This document shows, one piece after another, positions 8,658 to 17,901 of a stretch of DNA of 58,678 nt. Under the pieces are notes generated by a model that was not told the origin of the DNA, ran no database searches, and saw only the letters and a list, made by a program, of their open reading frames with translations. Within the stretch, counting starts at the first letter, position 1. Every line of letters begins with the position of its first letter. Source of the stretch: a virus. A program made the translations under genes and the position numbers. Location of the stretch: positions 1 to 58,678 of IMG/VR virus record IMGVR_UViG_3300045972_000025; one strand, given 5' to 3'.

Positions 8658-11066
8658 ATGATAAAGCATTATACTGATCTAAATGAATTTAAAGCTGATG
8701 CTGGATCAAAAGGTCTGCGTTTAGAGACTAAGGATTCAGAACACCATGCTATTAAAGATGAAGAATTAGTAGGCATCTTTGATACTGATTTTAATGACGG
8801 GGTAATAGCTGATTCATATGAAGAGCTCGAATCTCATGCTGGTGCTGAATCTGAACAAGTAGATAATGAGATCAGGGAATTCGTTAACGAAGGTAGAGAA
8901 AAGCATTCTTCAGAAGCTGGAAAAGATTATACTGACTACAAGCAATTCATCCATGATGCTGAAGCAGCTGGGCTAGATGTTGAAATCGGTGGTCAAGGTG
9001 ATGCTGAATCTGGTCCTTCTGACTCATTAGGTGAGTTATATGCCCAGGATAAGGAAGGGAATATGCTTGGTATCTTTGATCAGGATACAGGCGAAGGCAT
9101 TTTGTTCGAGACATCTGAAGGATTTACGGAATATTGTAATACTGATCATTATGAAAAAGAAGCTGGATTCGTAGATGATACAGTAAAGAATACTATCGTC
9201 TATCTTAGGAAGAATAAGAATACTCTATTAAATCTCCTACGATCAGGTGGTCAGAATAAGTTACAGCAAGAATTAGCTAAGATCCCCGCTGGTGGAGGAT
9301 CTAAAGGATCTCTAGTTACCAATCAAGTAGAACAATGGTTGAATGGTACACTAAATGATAATTCATTAACTGATGGGTTAGAGAAGTTGTTGAAGCAATC
9401 CTCTCTCGGTCGTGAAGAAGATGGAACAGATTACGACGCTGATGGTGAAACCGATCTTAATAAGATGGGTGAAATACACGAAGATTATGATGTTAAGGTC
9501 GGCGACAAGGTGTCTGATTGGACACCTGAAGTAGAAAATGATGTAGATACTGTAGAAGCTGTTTATAACAATGGTGCTACTGAAGAGATGGTAATAAAAT
9601 CATCCAATGGCAAATACTATGGGATGAATAGAGAAGATGCATACTTCATGGAATTCATCGAAGGTCATGTTCCAGAATGGGTAATCAAGGCTGAAGAGAA
9701 GAAAGGTCAGAGATTCAATGATAAGGATAGAGAGATCCTAAAGAATATGGGGATCCAGGGCAAGAAAAGAGCTAGTCAGAAGACAGCTGCCCCTAAGATC
9801 ATAGGAGTCTCACAACAGATCGAGTCAGTCCTTAAGGATCTCATCCTCGGACCAGTACGTGATGTTATGCAGCGTCTCGGTACAAGTGTGGAGACTAAAG
9901 CTATTAAGGATACATACTTTGAACTAGACTCAGCTCTTCATAAGGCTTTAAAGCAAGCTCAAGTAGGCTCTAAGCTCATTGCTGATAATATTTCTAGAAT
10001 AAAAGAGAGTGCTGTCAAGCATGTCGAAGTAGTCGAGAAAGAATCTAGTAAGCAAGCTGGTCTAGAAGATCTAAATGATTATGCCCATGATATCGTAGAA
10101 GCTGTCTTCGTTGATCATCAACCATCAGAAGTTCGTAGATGGTGTGGTGGGAATAGTAGATTATTACAATCTATTGTAGGTCAATATATCAAGACTTTGT
10201 TCCCTGAATCTAATTTCGAACCAGATTCTACTGAATATGCCCATGTTCGTGATATGGCTATAACAGGGATAAAGAATTATTTTGAAGCAGGTGGATATGA
10301 CGAGCAAGGTGTGTCAGCACCAAAGAGAGCTCCCTTCAAGGAAGATGATGAAGTAGTCGACAATCTCCAATTTGATGATAAGGATAAAGACGTGCTAAAG
10401 AGTATGGGAATCAAAGGATCCTTCAACAAGTTTAACGCTTGTATGGAGAATGGTGGTCTTCAACATGTAGTAGAAGTTATGGCCCCTACTGAGATTGAAG
10501 GATTAGTATCTGAGTTACCTAATGATTATGCTTCTTATCCTGAGTTATCAAGTGTCAAGGATTTATTAGTAGATGCTTTGGTTAAGATTAATGAATTCGA
10601 AGCATCAAAGATGGCTAGCAAGTTTGCTTCATGTGGTAACTGCGAAGATTGTGAATGTGATAAAGAAGACCACAGTCATGCAGATGCCCCTGATTCTAAC
10701 ACCGCAGCTAATGTAGATACCACCGAACAGGGTGTAGATTCTTTCTATTCCGAGCATGATGCTGTATATGCCTCTTTAGATTCTACTAAGTTAATGTTAG
10801 AAGCATCTAAGTATGCTTCAACAGTTGAGATCGACGCTGTTACCGATGCTCCTACTGCTGAAGCCTTCGGGGACACAGTGGAAAATGCTGAAGCATTCCT
10901 GCTAGAAGCTGCTGATCGGTTTGAAGATGGTACTATTGCTGATATACAATCTGCTCTTCTAGCTGCTAACTACACAATCGGTGTAGCACAGAAGGCCATC
11001 GAGAATTGCTTAGGTCCTGAGGCTCTTCTAGTACTAAGTTCCCCTGTAAGTGATTTAATCAAGTAA
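8658..11066 (+). CDS. large acidic protein with internal duplications, 802 aa
   Basis: No family recognised. The N-terminus carries two related units, residues 4-57 (HYTDLNEFK...LVGIFD) and 90-156 (DYTDYKQFI...MLGIFD). A second motif recurs at about 352-369 (FNDKDREILKNMGIQGK) and 572-587 (FDDKDKDVLKSMGIKGS). A cysteine cluster CGNCEDCEC lies near 659-667 and may bind metal. Long acidic linkers suggest a multi-domain virion or assembly protein; its place between sheath and tube fits a tail-associated role, but this is inference. Confidence 0.5.
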   Translation: MIKHYTDLNEFKADAGSKGLRLETKDSEHHAIKDEELVGIFDTDFNDGVIADSYEELESHAGAESEQVDNEIREFVNEGREKHSSEAGKDYTDYKQFIHDAEAAGLDVEIGGQGDAESGPSDSLGELYAQDKEGNMLGIFDQDTGEGILFETSEGFTEYCNTDHYEKEAGFVDDTVKNTIVYLRKNKNTLLNLLRSGGQNKLQQELAKIPAGGGSKGSLVTNQVEQWLNGTLNDNSLTDGLEKLLKQSSLGREEDGTDYDADGETDLNKMGEIHEDYDVKVGDKVSDWTPEVENDVDTVEAVYNNGATEEMVIKSSNGKYYGMNREDAYFMEFIEGHVPEWVIKAEEKKGQRFNDKDREILKNMGIQGKKRASQKTAAPKIIGVSQQIESVLKDLILGPVRDVMQRLGTSVETKAIKDTYFELDSALHKALKQAQVGSKLIADNISRIKESAVKHVEVVEKESSKQAGLEDLNDYAHDIVEAVFVDHQPSEVRRWCGGNSRLLQSIVGQYIKTLFPESNFEPDSTEYAHVRDMAITGIKNYFEAGGYDEQGVSAPKRAPFKEDDEVVDNLQFDDKDKDVLKSMGIKGSFNKFNACMENGGLQHVVEVMAPTEIEGLVSELPNDYASYPELSSVKDLLVDALVKINEFEASKMASKFASCGNCEDCECDKEDHSHADAPDSNTAANVDTTEQGVDSFYSEHDAVYASLDSTKLMLEASKYASTVEIDAVTDAPTAEAFGDTVENAEAFLLEAADRFEDGTIADIQSALLAANYTIGVAQKAIENCLGPEALLVLSSPVSDLIK

Positions 11067-11086
11067 CTATTTCTATAACAATGATT
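11064..11086 (+). promoter_or_regulatory. late-type promoter motif, copy 3 (tail tube)
   Basis: TAACTATTTCTATAACAATG followed by ATT, overlapping the preceding stop codon. It is a weaker match than the others in the pyrimidine box but ends with the conserved AATGAT. Confidence 0.35.
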
Positions 11087-11116
11087 TTATACTTTATATT
11101 AAGTGAGGAGCAATAA

Positions 11117-11782
11117 ATGGCTAATTCTAACTATCTATACCGCCAAGGTGCTAGTGCCCAGACAAAAGCTGTAGTCAGTACACGATTCAAGCTCTATTCC
11201 CATGCTGTCGGAGTAGGTAAGTTTGCTCGTATCGGTGTCACCAGCAGCTTCCAGTTATCAGAATCAAGAAACATCGAAGCCATTCGTGGTCTAGGTTTCG
11301 GTGATCAGGTAGCTGAGCTTATTCCTGGTGTAACTGCCCCAATGACCCTTACTGTAGACAGAACCGCTCTTTATCTACAGAATCTTCAACAGCAGTTCGG
11401 CTACAAGGCTGGTGTATCTGGTCTAGTACGTTCGTTGAAGCATCACAAGTGGCCTTTCGACATCAAGACCGAGATCGTATTCTCTGAACTAGAATCTGAG
11501 AATCCTGATCGCAGCCAAGCGACTCCTGCCATCGTAACTAATAACGAAGGTGGATTAAACAACCTAGGTAATCCTGGTCTGTACGCCATTGTTACTGTAT
11601 ACGAAGGTTGCTGGATGACTAGCTACTCTACTGGTTATCAGGTAGAACAGGCTGCTGTAACTGAGAATTGCAGCATTATGGTAAGCGACGTATTCGACAT
11701 CTCTGGTTCAGTATATGGAGAGTTCATCGATAGTGGCTTGAACAACAGTGATGTAACGGGTCGTTCAATCCGTTATCAGTAA
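11117..11782 (+). CDS. probable tail tube protein, 221 aa
   Basis: ATG at 11117 after GAGGAG. The 221-aa size, N-terminus typical of myovirus tube proteins (FKLYSHAVGVGKFARIGVTS), the segment IRGLGFGDQVAELIPG and a beta-rich C-terminal half fit a contractile-tail tube subunit. It is the short structural gene downstream of the sheath, has its own promoter motif and strong terminator, and uses C-ending codons more than its neighbours, as expected of an abundant protein. The assignment rests on pattern and context rather than a catalytic signature. Confidence 0.65.
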   Translation: MANSNYLYRQGASAQTKAVVSTRFKLYSHAVGVGKFARIGVTSSFQLSESRNIEAIRGLGFGDQVAELIPGVTAPMTLTVDRTALYLQNLQQQFGYKAGVSGLVRSLKHHKWPFDIKTEIVFSELESENPDRSQATPAIVTNNEGGLNNLGNPGLYAIVTVYEGCWMTSYSTGYQVEQAAVTENCSIMVSDVFDISGSVYGEFIDSGLNNSDVTGRSIRYQ

Positions 11783-11801
11783 AATATAATTTCCTCACTT
11801 T

Positions 11802-11827
11802 AATGGCTCCTGAAAGGGAGCCATTTT
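11802..11827 (+). terminator. rho-independent terminator after tail tube
   Basis: AATGGCTCC, a 6-nt loop, then GGAGCCATT running into TTTTA. A 9-bp perfect stem. Confidence 0.85.
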
Positions 11828-11850
11828 ATTACTATCTATAGGTATCTAGA

Positions 11851-11874
11851 TAGCTTCCTATCCCTTATATGATG
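11851..11874 (+). promoter_or_regulatory. late-type promoter motif, copy 4
   Basis: TAGCTTCCTATCCCTTATAT followed by GATG. CCTAT (11857-11861) can pair with ATAGG (11882-11886), the weak ribosome site of the next gene. Confidence 0.5.
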
Positions 11875-11891
11875 ACATCTTATAGGTACAT

Positions 11892-12713
11892 ATGAGACAT
11901 ATTGCTAAGAAAAATTTCATGGATTTGGCTAAGGAACTTAGTCTAGAACATCTCCAACCCTTTCTAGAAGGTCTTAGAAAGAATGTGATGCCATTGGTTC
12001 CAACAGATGATCCAAAGCTCCATAAGATGTTCGTAGATACAGAGAATAAAATTTATGGTATCATGAAGAAACTACATGATGAATCAACACTCATGGCAGT
12101 TAATAATGAAGCATCAAAGACGAGTACAAAAGCTGCTGCGTTAAAAGCTATATGGGCTAAGAAAAAGAAAGCTCTAGATGCAGTGAATGAAGAACTCGGT
12201 AAACCTACTTATGAACCTAGAAAAGATTTCGATAGAAATGATAGTCCTTTCTACTCTAAGGGAACTGAGACTAATTTAGTAGCTCCTGATCCCCCACATG
12301 ACCCAAAGGTTGGTGCTTTCGAGCAGATGCCTAAGTTGTTCAATGATTCAATAAAAGAACTCTGTCGCGTTGCTATGAATAATGGATATGCTCGGGTCGT
12401 AGCTACCCCAGCTAAAGTCAATTTTAAGAAGCGTATAGAAGACTCTGGTTATGATTATGATGTAGAATATAAGAAGACACCAGAAGGTTGGAAGATGCAG
12501 GGTGGAGAAGTTCGTACTAAGTATGAATTTGCCCCTGATATCGAGATGTTCGTAAGAAGATTGAAATCAGCTGACATCAAGCAGCATCCAGCTCCTGAGA
12601 AACTTCCTCCTCGTGATGACATCAGAACTCATATGGATCAGGAAGTAAAGAAGGAAATACAGAACGACCCTGATCTTAAGAAAGAAGCTCGTCGTAGTAT
12701 GAGAAGGAAATAA
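11892..12713 (+). CDS. hypothetical protein, 273 aa
   Basis: A charged, mostly helical protein (Lys/Glu-rich N-terminal half, basic C-terminus ending RRSMRRK). No domain recognised. It is the first gene of the head module and is followed one base later by the prohead protease gene, so it is probably co-expressed with head assembly genes. A chaperone or internal head role is possible but unproven. Confidence 0.55.
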   Translation: MRHIAKKNFMDLAKELSLEHLQPFLEGLRKNVMPLVPTDDPKLHKMFVDTENKIYGIMKKLHDESTLMAVNNEASKTSTKAAALKAIWAKKKKALDAVNEELGKPTYEPRKDFDRNDSPFYSKGTETNLVAPDPPHDPKVGAFEQMPKLFNDSIKELCRVAMNNGYARVVATPAKVNFKKRIEDSGYDYDVEYKKTPEGWKMQGGEVRTKYEFAPDIEMFVRRLKSADIKQHPAPEKLPPRDDIRTHMDQEVKKEIQNDPDLKKEARRSMRRK

Positions 12714-12714
12714 A

Positions 12715-13599
12715 ATGGGTATAAAGAAATCAGCAGCAGCTAAAGTACAAGATCCAATATTCTCTCTAAATGATTGGCAGAGTCTACATGGAGATCGTAT
12801 ACGATCATCTATGTTAAAGACAGCAGCGTTACCTAATGATAAGAAATATCTATTATCACACTGCACAATTATGGCTTCTGTTATGACAGAATCTGAACCT
12901 TATGATTGGTTCATTAAGCCAGAGACTAGTATCTATGTAAATAACAATGATGATTCTTGGGAGAATGAGGTTCTTCGTTTATCTCACAGATCTTTCGTAG
13001 GATCATTCAATTTCGTAGAGCATTATCAGAATACAAAAGAGTCGAAGGGAACCATTGTCGATTCAATCCTTAGAAGAATCAAAGTAGCTGATCCTGACCT
13101 ATGGGTATACTATTGTGATCTGTTAGTAGCTACTGCGTTAGAGCATGATGAGTTAGTAGAAGAGATCAAATCTGGTGATGTTCGCTACATGAGTATGGGA
13201 TGTGTTACAGATGTAGTTATCTGCTCATATTGCGGTCATCAAGTAAAAGAAGGTGATACGAATTGCTATCACTTATCCAGACATAAGGGTGAATTCCTTC
13301 CTGATAATGATGGAGTAGTTCGTCGTGTAGCTGAGCTCTGTGGACATAAATCATTACCAAATGGTGGTGTTACTTTCATCGAAGCTTCATGGGTTGAAAC
13401 TCCTGCTTTTCCTGGTGCAGTCAATCGCGGAATTATCGCTAATGAATGGTCAGGACCATCTGTTAATCCCAAGTCTGCGAGTGTTTTAGAAGGTAAGATG
13501 GCAAAAGCTGCATCTGGTTCATCTATAAATAATGAACTTTCTATCAATAATGTGGTGACTAATAGAGATATAGCCACTATGAACGCGATGTTTAAATAA
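12715..13599 (+). CDS. prohead (head maturation) protease with internal zinc ribbon
   Basis: The 294-aa protein has the pattern of phage prohead proteases. VGSFNFVEHYQN holds the likely catalytic His (about 103), and DVRYMSMGC holds the likely Ser (about 160). The Ser segment is followed by a CSYCG...CYHL zinc-ribbon-like insert (about 170-190), which members of this protease group often carry, and by ASWVETPAFPGA near the C-terminus. Such proteases cleave scaffold and capsid N-termini during maturation. The next genes are a scaffold-like protein, a decoration-like protein and the capsid protein, exactly the expected partners. Confidence 0.8.
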   Translation: MGIKKSAAAKVQDPIFSLNDWQSLHGDRIRSSMLKTAALPNDKKYLLSHCTIMASVMTESEPYDWFIKPETSIYVNNNDDSWENEVLRLSHRSFVGSFNFVEHYQNTKESKGTIVDSILRRIKVADPDLWVYYCDLLVATALEHDELVEEIKSGDVRYMSMGCVTDVVICSYCGHQVKEGDTNCYHLSRHKGEFLPDNDGVVRRVAELCGHKSLPNGGVTFIEASWVETPAFPGAVNRGIIANEWSGPSVNPKSASVLEGKMAKAASGSSINNELSINNVVTNRDIATMNAMFK

Positions 13600-13624
13600 T
13601 AACTTAACACCTCATTAATAAGCC
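13600..13624 (+). promoter_or_regulatory. late-type promoter motif, copy 5 (scaffold)
   Basis: TAACTTAACACCTCATTAAT followed by AAGCC, starting directly after the protease stop. Here I see no good pairing with the downstream ribosome site (AAAGGA). Confidence 0.4.
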
Positions 13625-13655
13625 TCATCTTAAATAGGACCTTGAAAGGATAGAT

Positions 13656-14912
13656 ATGTCAAACCTGAGAAACCGGATTGCTGCCAGATTACAAGCTAAG
13701 AAGTCAGAGGAGCTCAAGAAAGCTTCTCAGATTAAAGCAGCTGCCTCATGGACCATCGCAAAGACGATGTTACCAAACGCTCCTACTCCTGTACAAGAGA
13801 AGTTAGCCACTGCGCTATTAGCTTCTGGACAGAAGGTCCTCGTAGCTGCTCTAAGACAGACTGCTATCAATGCCTCTTATGCTAAGATGGCTGAGACCCT
13901 CAAAGAAGTCCACAAGGTTTCTCTCAATGACTTGATGGAAGATGAGTCTCTCTTGAAGAAGCTCAAGAACGAAGTCACCAAGGAACTCAAGACTGATGAA
14001 GCCGTCAAAGTCGCTAAGGCTAAGAAGGCTGATGAAGTCTCTGATGCTCCTGCAGAAGACCTTCCAGTAGAAGACGCTCCTATCGATGATCTACCTCCTG
14101 CTGATCTACCTTCATTAGATGCTCCTGCTGATCTACCTCCTGCTCCTGTAACTGATTCTCCAGTAATTCCTGCTGAGAATAAGGTCGAACTTCACAATAA
14201 GATCGATCAGGCTGAACAAGCCATCTCTGATCTCGAGAGAGAAATCATGAATACTCAGGAGTCAGAACTCAACATTGAAGCTGCCTTCAATGATGAAGTA
14301 GCTGGTGAGAAGAAGATGAATCTAGCTCACGAGGAACATGTCCATGACGAGCAGTTCGAAGTAGATGTCGATTGGGATGATGATTCTGAGTTAATCCCTG
14401 ACCTCAAGGACCAGGAAGAATCTCATGAGGAAGATGGCTTCTTCGGACCTTCTAGCGTTGAGACCATGGAAGCTTCTCTTGATGGTGACGAAGGTTTCGA
14501 TGTTGCTGCTGAGTCTGATGCCAGCCAGTTCTTCACTGGTAAGGAATCAAGCCAGATCGATCAACTAGGTCAGTTAATGCACAGAGCTAGTGATGTTGTT
14601 AAGCCTGGTACTCTCGCCGATAACTTCGAAGCTGACTTCGATGATTCTCGTGATTTCGATACCGATCATGAAGATTCAATCCTCGGCGATCTTTTAGGTA
14701 AGTTACCTCAGGCTGAGATGGAACAAGAGCGTGACACTGAGCCTTCTATGGAACTTCCTAAGAATGCTAAAGCTGCTAAGCTCCAGCCCAAGACTCTCGT
14801 TCGTGCTAAAGGTGGAAAGCCTGTTAAGTCATTAGGTGATGTAGTCTCCACCAATAAGACTGCTTCTGAGTCTGATCTCATTGCTCGTGCTCTTTTCGGC
14901 GACGAAGAATAA
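13656..14912 (+). CDS. probable scaffold/prohead core protein, 418 aa
   Basis: The N-terminus is basic and helical (MSNLRNRIAARLQAKK). A Pro/Ala/Asp-rich linker spans about residues 130-170, a helical coiled-coil-like stretch about 175-205, and then a long very acidic region leads to a C-terminal helix (SESDLIARALFGDEE). Such low-complexity, highly charged composition is typical of scaffolds degraded by the prohead protease. Position between protease and capsid supports this. ATG at 13656 follows GAAAGGA. Confidence 0.65.
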   Translation: MSNLRNRIAARLQAKKSEELKKASQIKAAASWTIAKTMLPNAPTPVQEKLATALLASGQKVLVAALRQTAINASYAKMAETLKEVHKVSLNDLMEDESLLKKLKNEVTKELKTDEAVKVAKAKKADEVSDAPAEDLPVEDAPIDDLPPADLPSLDAPADLPPAPVTDSPVIPAENKVELHNKIDQAEQAISDLEREIMNTQESELNIEAAFNDEVAGEKKMNLAHEEHVHDEQFEVDVDWDDDSELIPDLKDQEESHEEDGFFGPSSVETMEASLDGDEGFDVAAESDASQFFTGKESSQIDQLGQLMHRASDVVKPGTLADNFEADFDDSRDFDTDHEDSILGDLLGKLPQAEMEQERDTEPSMELPKNAKAAKLQPKTLVRAKGGKPVKSLGDVVSTNKTASESDLIARALFGDEE

Positions 14913-14932
14913 TCGATAATATTTTCTAGTAG

Positions 14933-14957
14933 AAGAGGCCTACAAAGGCCTCTTTTA
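14933..14957 (+). terminator. rho-independent terminator after scaffold gene
   Basis: AAGAGGCC, loop TACAAA, GGCCTCTT and a T-rich tail (TTTATTAT). Confidence 0.88.
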
Positions 14958-15020
14958 TTATACAGGGTATATTATTTTACTGTAACTGACTCTGCTAAAC
15001 TTATCTATATAATAGTATAG

Positions 15021-15045
15021 TTACTTCTAATCATTATTATGAATC
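15021..15045 (+). promoter_or_regulatory. late-type promoter motif, copy 6, with long leader (capsid genes)
   Basis: TTACTTCTAATCATTATTAT followed by GAATC. A second AT-rich promoter-like stretch (TATATAATAG, about 15006-15015) lies just upstream. The distance to the start codon (about 65 bp) is the longest of all copies and includes a GC-richer segment (15060-15090) that can fold (GAAC/GTTC, CCG/CGG). The whole 199-bp gap 14913-15111 holds only the terminator, these promoter elements and this leader. Confidence 0.45.
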
Positions 15046-15111
15046 GAGCAATCTATGTAGAACTCGCCGTCTTGGCTGTTCGGGTTGTTCAAAATATTAG
15101 AGGAGTTATCC

Positions 15112-15621
15112 ATGTCAATGGATTTCGAATACTACGGACAGAATGACGGAACCGTCGCTCCTGACGTAGCCCTAACAGGCGATCCCTCTGTAGACCAGGG
15201 TGTCTTAAAGACTGCTGGTTACTACGGTGGAAAGATCATGGCTCTCAAGACTTCCGCAACTGGTGGTCGTGGTGTTGTCGTGGTTCCTTGCAACGGTGCC
15301 ACAATGACCCCTTATGGTGTCTTGATCAATGGTGCTGGTAACTATGCTGAGTCAATCGGACCTTCTGGTTCAAGAAAGACCCCCATTGTTCGTGCATTCG
15401 CCAAAATCAAGGTTTCTAACGAAGGTACTAACGACCTTTGCTACGAAACTTCACCCACAGCTGCTTATGCCGTCGGTGGTCTTCTTTATGCTGGTGACGG
15501 AACCACAGCTGCCCTAGGCACCTGGACTTCTGACAAGGCTGTAGGAGCTCTCAACGCTGGAATTTGCACCCACATCCCAACTGGTGCTGAGCCTTGGCTC
15601 GGCGTCGCCATGTTGTTCTAA
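15112..15621 (+). CDS. probable head decoration/cement protein, 169 aa
   Basis: The start is ATG 15112 (MSMDFEYYGQ), since AGGAG at 15101-15105 is 6 bp upstream; the in-frame TTG at 15085 has no ribosome site. The product is small, Gly/Ala/Thr-rich and beta-prone (VVVVPCNGATMTPYGVLING), similar in style to phage decoration proteins encoded just before the capsid. Codon use favours C-ending codons, as in the adjacent capsid gene, consistent with very high expression. The two genes are 12 bp apart. Confidence 0.6.
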   Translation: MSMDFEYYGQNDGTVAPDVALTGDPSVDQGVLKTAGYYGGKIMALKTSATGGRGVVVVPCNGATMTPYGVLINGAGNYAESIGPSGSRKTPIVRAFAKIKVSNEGTNDLCYETSPTAAYAVGGLLYAGDGTTAALGTWTSDKAVGALNAGICTHIPTGAEPWLGVAMLF

Positions 15622-15633
15622 GGAGAGGCGAAA

Positions 15634-16539
15634 ATGAGAACTCTATCACGCACTCAGCAACAGATGGCTCAGTTAGGCCAGCTCTTAAAGTCCCCTGGTG
15701 GACGTCAGAAGCTTGCTTCTGCCCTAGGACCCTCACTCCGTAGACGTAGAGACTACATGAGCATCGCTCGTAAGGCTCTAATGGTAGAAACACTCCCTGA
15801 GGGTGCACTTCCTATCTACGACAAGGAATTCGACGAAACTGGTCGCTCCTTCGTAGAAGCTTACGTCGTCGGTGAAGAAGGTGGCGATATCATGAAGGTT
15901 ACAAAGCCAAAGCGCGTAACCGTTCCTACCTTTGATATCACCAGCAATCCCATGATTCCCATCAGCCAGATCAAGGAACGTCGTTTTGACATCGTCGAAC
16001 GCGCTCTAAATCTTGCCAAGGCTGAAATCGGTGCCGTAGAAGATGGTTATGTCTTCGGCCTATTCGATGCTATCGCTACCGCTGCTATCGGCGCTACCGA
16101 TACCGATCCTCTTTACAACTCCGACGTAGCTGTTAGTGGTGCAGTAACTCCTGCCCTATTAGCTGATGCCTTCGGTAAGGTAGAGCGTCACGACATTAGC
16201 GTCGCCTTCGTATTCATGAATCCCCGTGACTACACCGATCTACGTAAGTGGACCGATGCCACCGTCGATCGTGAGACCGAGCGTAAGTTGCTCAAGACTG
16301 GTGTAATGGGTTATGTTTGGGGTGCCACCGTACTCCAGAGCAGAAAAGTAACCGTTGGTGTTGTATACGTACTCGGCGATGCTGAGTTCCTAGGTGTAAT
16401 CCCCGAGCGTATTCCTCTAACCGTTATGTCTGCTGATCGCCCTGACCTTCGTCAGATCGGTTTCGCTTGCTTCGAGAATCTCGGATTCTTGACCTGGAAC
16501 GTTTCAGCCGTTTGTCGTCTAGCTATCACCAGACCATAA
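15634..16539 (+). CDS. major capsid protein (HK97 fold)
   Basis: A 301-aa protein starting at ATG 15634 after AGGAG. Features fit an HK97-type capsid: an N-terminal basic helical arm (residues 1-45, likely trimmed by the prohead protease), an E-loop-like strand region (about 60-80), a spine-helix region around residues 115-150 (FDIVERALNLAKAEIGAVED) and A-domain strands with FVFMNPRDYTDLRKW. The C-ending codon bias is the strongest in the window. A terminator follows directly. Confidence 0.82.
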   Translation: MRTLSRTQQQMAQLGQLLKSPGGRQKLASALGPSLRRRRDYMSIARKALMVETLPEGALPIYDKEFDETGRSFVEAYVVGEEGGDIMKVTKPKRVTVPTFDITSNPMIPISQIKERRFDIVERALNLAKAEIGAVEDGYVFGLFDAIATAAIGATDTDPLYNSDVAVSGAVTPALLADAFGKVERHDISVAFVFMNPRDYTDLRKWTDATVDRETERKLLKTGVMGYVWGATVLQSRKVTVGVVYVLGDAEFLGVIPERIPLTVMSADRPDLRQIGFACFENLGFLTWNVSAVCRLAITRP

Positions 16540-16566
16540 ACCTAACAGAAGATTCATTCTTCTTTT

Positions 16567-16590
16567 AAAGGAGCCTTCGGGCTCCTTTTT
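16567..16590 (+). terminator. rho-independent terminator with TTCG loop after capsid gene
   Basis: AAAGGAGCC, tetraloop TTCG, GGCTCCTTT and further T residues; a very stable classic terminator. Confidence 0.93.
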
Positions 16591-16609
16591 ATTACTTAAA
16601 TATAAAATA

Positions 16610-16635
16610 GTTATTTCCTAGACTATTAATGTTAG
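16610..16635 (+). promoter_or_regulatory. late-type promoter motif, copy 7
   Basis: GTTATTTCCTAGACTATTAA followed by TGTTAG. TTCCT (16615-16619) can pair weakly with the AGGAG at 16651-16655. Confidence 0.45.
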
Positions 16636-16664
16636 AGAGATATTAATTCAAGGAGTTATACTAT

Positions 16665-17108
16665 ATGATGAATTCATATACATTCAAGCAGTCTGTAACC
16701 TTCACTGAACATAACTTTCAGTCTCGCATAGGGGATCTCTGTATATATCATACTGATACACAGCACTTAGTCACCTATAGAGAGGATGCATTAGCTGCTC
16801 AGTTCCCTGTTCGCCAGATAGCCTTAGACTCTATGGAAGAGAAGGGCTGGCTCGTACGTACCCAGGCTCCTGAGTTAGAGAAGAAGGTTGAGATCGATGA
16901 AGTCGTAGTACCTGTGACAGAGGAAGTCTTTGATCAGACTATCAAGGATGAAGATACTCAGGAAGTCTTAGAGTCAGGATCTACTGAAGAACTAGTCGAA
17001 AATGATACTGATGATTCAGTAGACAATGATGAAGAAGAGACTGAGGTCGAAGAAGGCTCAGCAGAAGATAAGCCAAAGCGTCGTGGTGGTCGTCCTAAGA
17101 AGAAGTAG
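16665..17108 (+). CDS. acidic protein with AT-hook-like C-terminus, 147 aa
   Basis: ATG at 16665 (a second ATG follows at once) after AGGAG at 16651-16655. Residues 1-70 look globular; residues 75-135 are almost all Glu/Asp/Thr/Val. The last residues, KPKRRGGRPKKK, contain RGGRP, resembling an AT-hook DNA minor-groove binding motif. Bracketed by a promoter motif and a terminator, it is a single-gene unit just after the capsid. A head-completion or DNA-contact role is a guess. Confidence 0.6.
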   Translation: MMNSYTFKQSVTFTEHNFQSRIGDLCIYHTDTQHLVTYREDALAAQFPVRQIALDSMEEKGWLVRTQAPELEKKVEIDEVVVPVTEEVFDQTIKDEDTQEVLESGSTEELVENDTDDSVDNDEEETEVEEGSAEDKPKRRGGRPKKK

Positions 17109-17128
17109 TATATTGTAGCTTTGGGATT

Positions 17129-17155
17129 TCGGCCTTCTAGATGAAGGCCGATTTT
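17129..17155 (+). terminator. rho-independent terminator
   Basis: TCGGCCTTC, loop TAGAT, GAAGGCCGA and TTTTA. It ends only 12 bp before the next start codon. Confidence 0.88.
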
Positions 17156-17166
17156 ATAGGGAAGTT

Positions 17167-17895
17167 ATGAAATTCTTATCATTCAAGATCAGAGATTTCG
17201 TGAACTTAGAGAAAACAGCTAAGATAGCTTTCTCTCTTAAGGATCTAGTTAACCTTACTAGTGAGCAAGGTGTAAGAAAATCTAAGAATTGTAATATCTC
17301 GGTTAAGAATGTAGATCTGGATTCGATGCTCTTAACTTACAATGTTAGATGTAAGGAGAAAGGATCTGATCCTAAGGGACATGTCGTTAAGATTCAATTC
17401 GACCCATCCCAGATAGATGATAAATCTACTATAAATGATCTAGATGTTAGAGTATCTTGTGGGTGTCCTGCATTCCTATACTGGGGAGCTCAGTGGAATC
17501 TAGCTCAGGGAGATGCTTTAGAGGGAGAACCTCGACCTTTATTACAAGCTCCAACCGATCCAGCTAGATTCCAGAATGTCATTTGTAAGCATCTCAAGGT
17601 AGTTAGTGATAGAGTCAATCCGTTCTTGAAGCGACTATTAGATAAGTATAAAGAGAAATCTACTGAGAAGACTCTTGAGCGTTATGAACCTACAGCTCCC
17701 AGTGTTAAACAAATAGAAGAGCCTGACGACGATGAGATTGTTGAGATCAATCCTGAACCTAAAAAGGTAGAGAAGAAAGTTCCTGAGAAGAAAGAAGAAC
17801 CAAAGAAAGAAGATAAGAAGATTAAAGAAAAAGTAGAGAAACCTAAGAAAGAAGAGAAAGTCGTTGAAAGAACCAATCCAGTGAAGTCGTATTAA
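17167..17895 (+). CDS. SWIM-type zinc finger protein with charged tail, 242 aa
   Basis: ATG at 17167 after GGGAAG. Around residues 100-145 it has VSCGCPAF and, about 40 residues later, VICKHLK, giving the C-x-C...C-x-H pattern of SWIM zinc fingers (protein or DNA contacts). The C-terminal ~75 residues are a Lys/Glu/Pro-rich repeat-like tail, probably disordered. It lies directly behind a terminator with no late motif, so expression may rely on read-through. Confidence 0.7.
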   Translation: MKFLSFKIRDFVNLEKTAKIAFSLKDLVNLTSEQGVRKSKNCNISVKNVDLDSMLLTYNVRCKEKGSDPKGHVVKIQFDPSQIDDKSTINDLDVRVSCGCPAFLYWGAQWNLAQGDALEGEPRPLLQAPTDPARFQNVICKHLKVVSDRVNPFLKRLLDKYKEKSTEKTLERYEPTAPSVKQIEEPDDDEIVEINPEPKKVEKKVPEKKEEPKKEDKKIKEKVEKPKKEEKVVERTNPVKSY

Positions 17896-17901
17896 TAGTT
17901 T

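Noticed and set aside
15085-15111. TTG start for the decoration protein
   Set aside because: No ribosome site; ATG 15112 has AGGAG 6 bp upstream.
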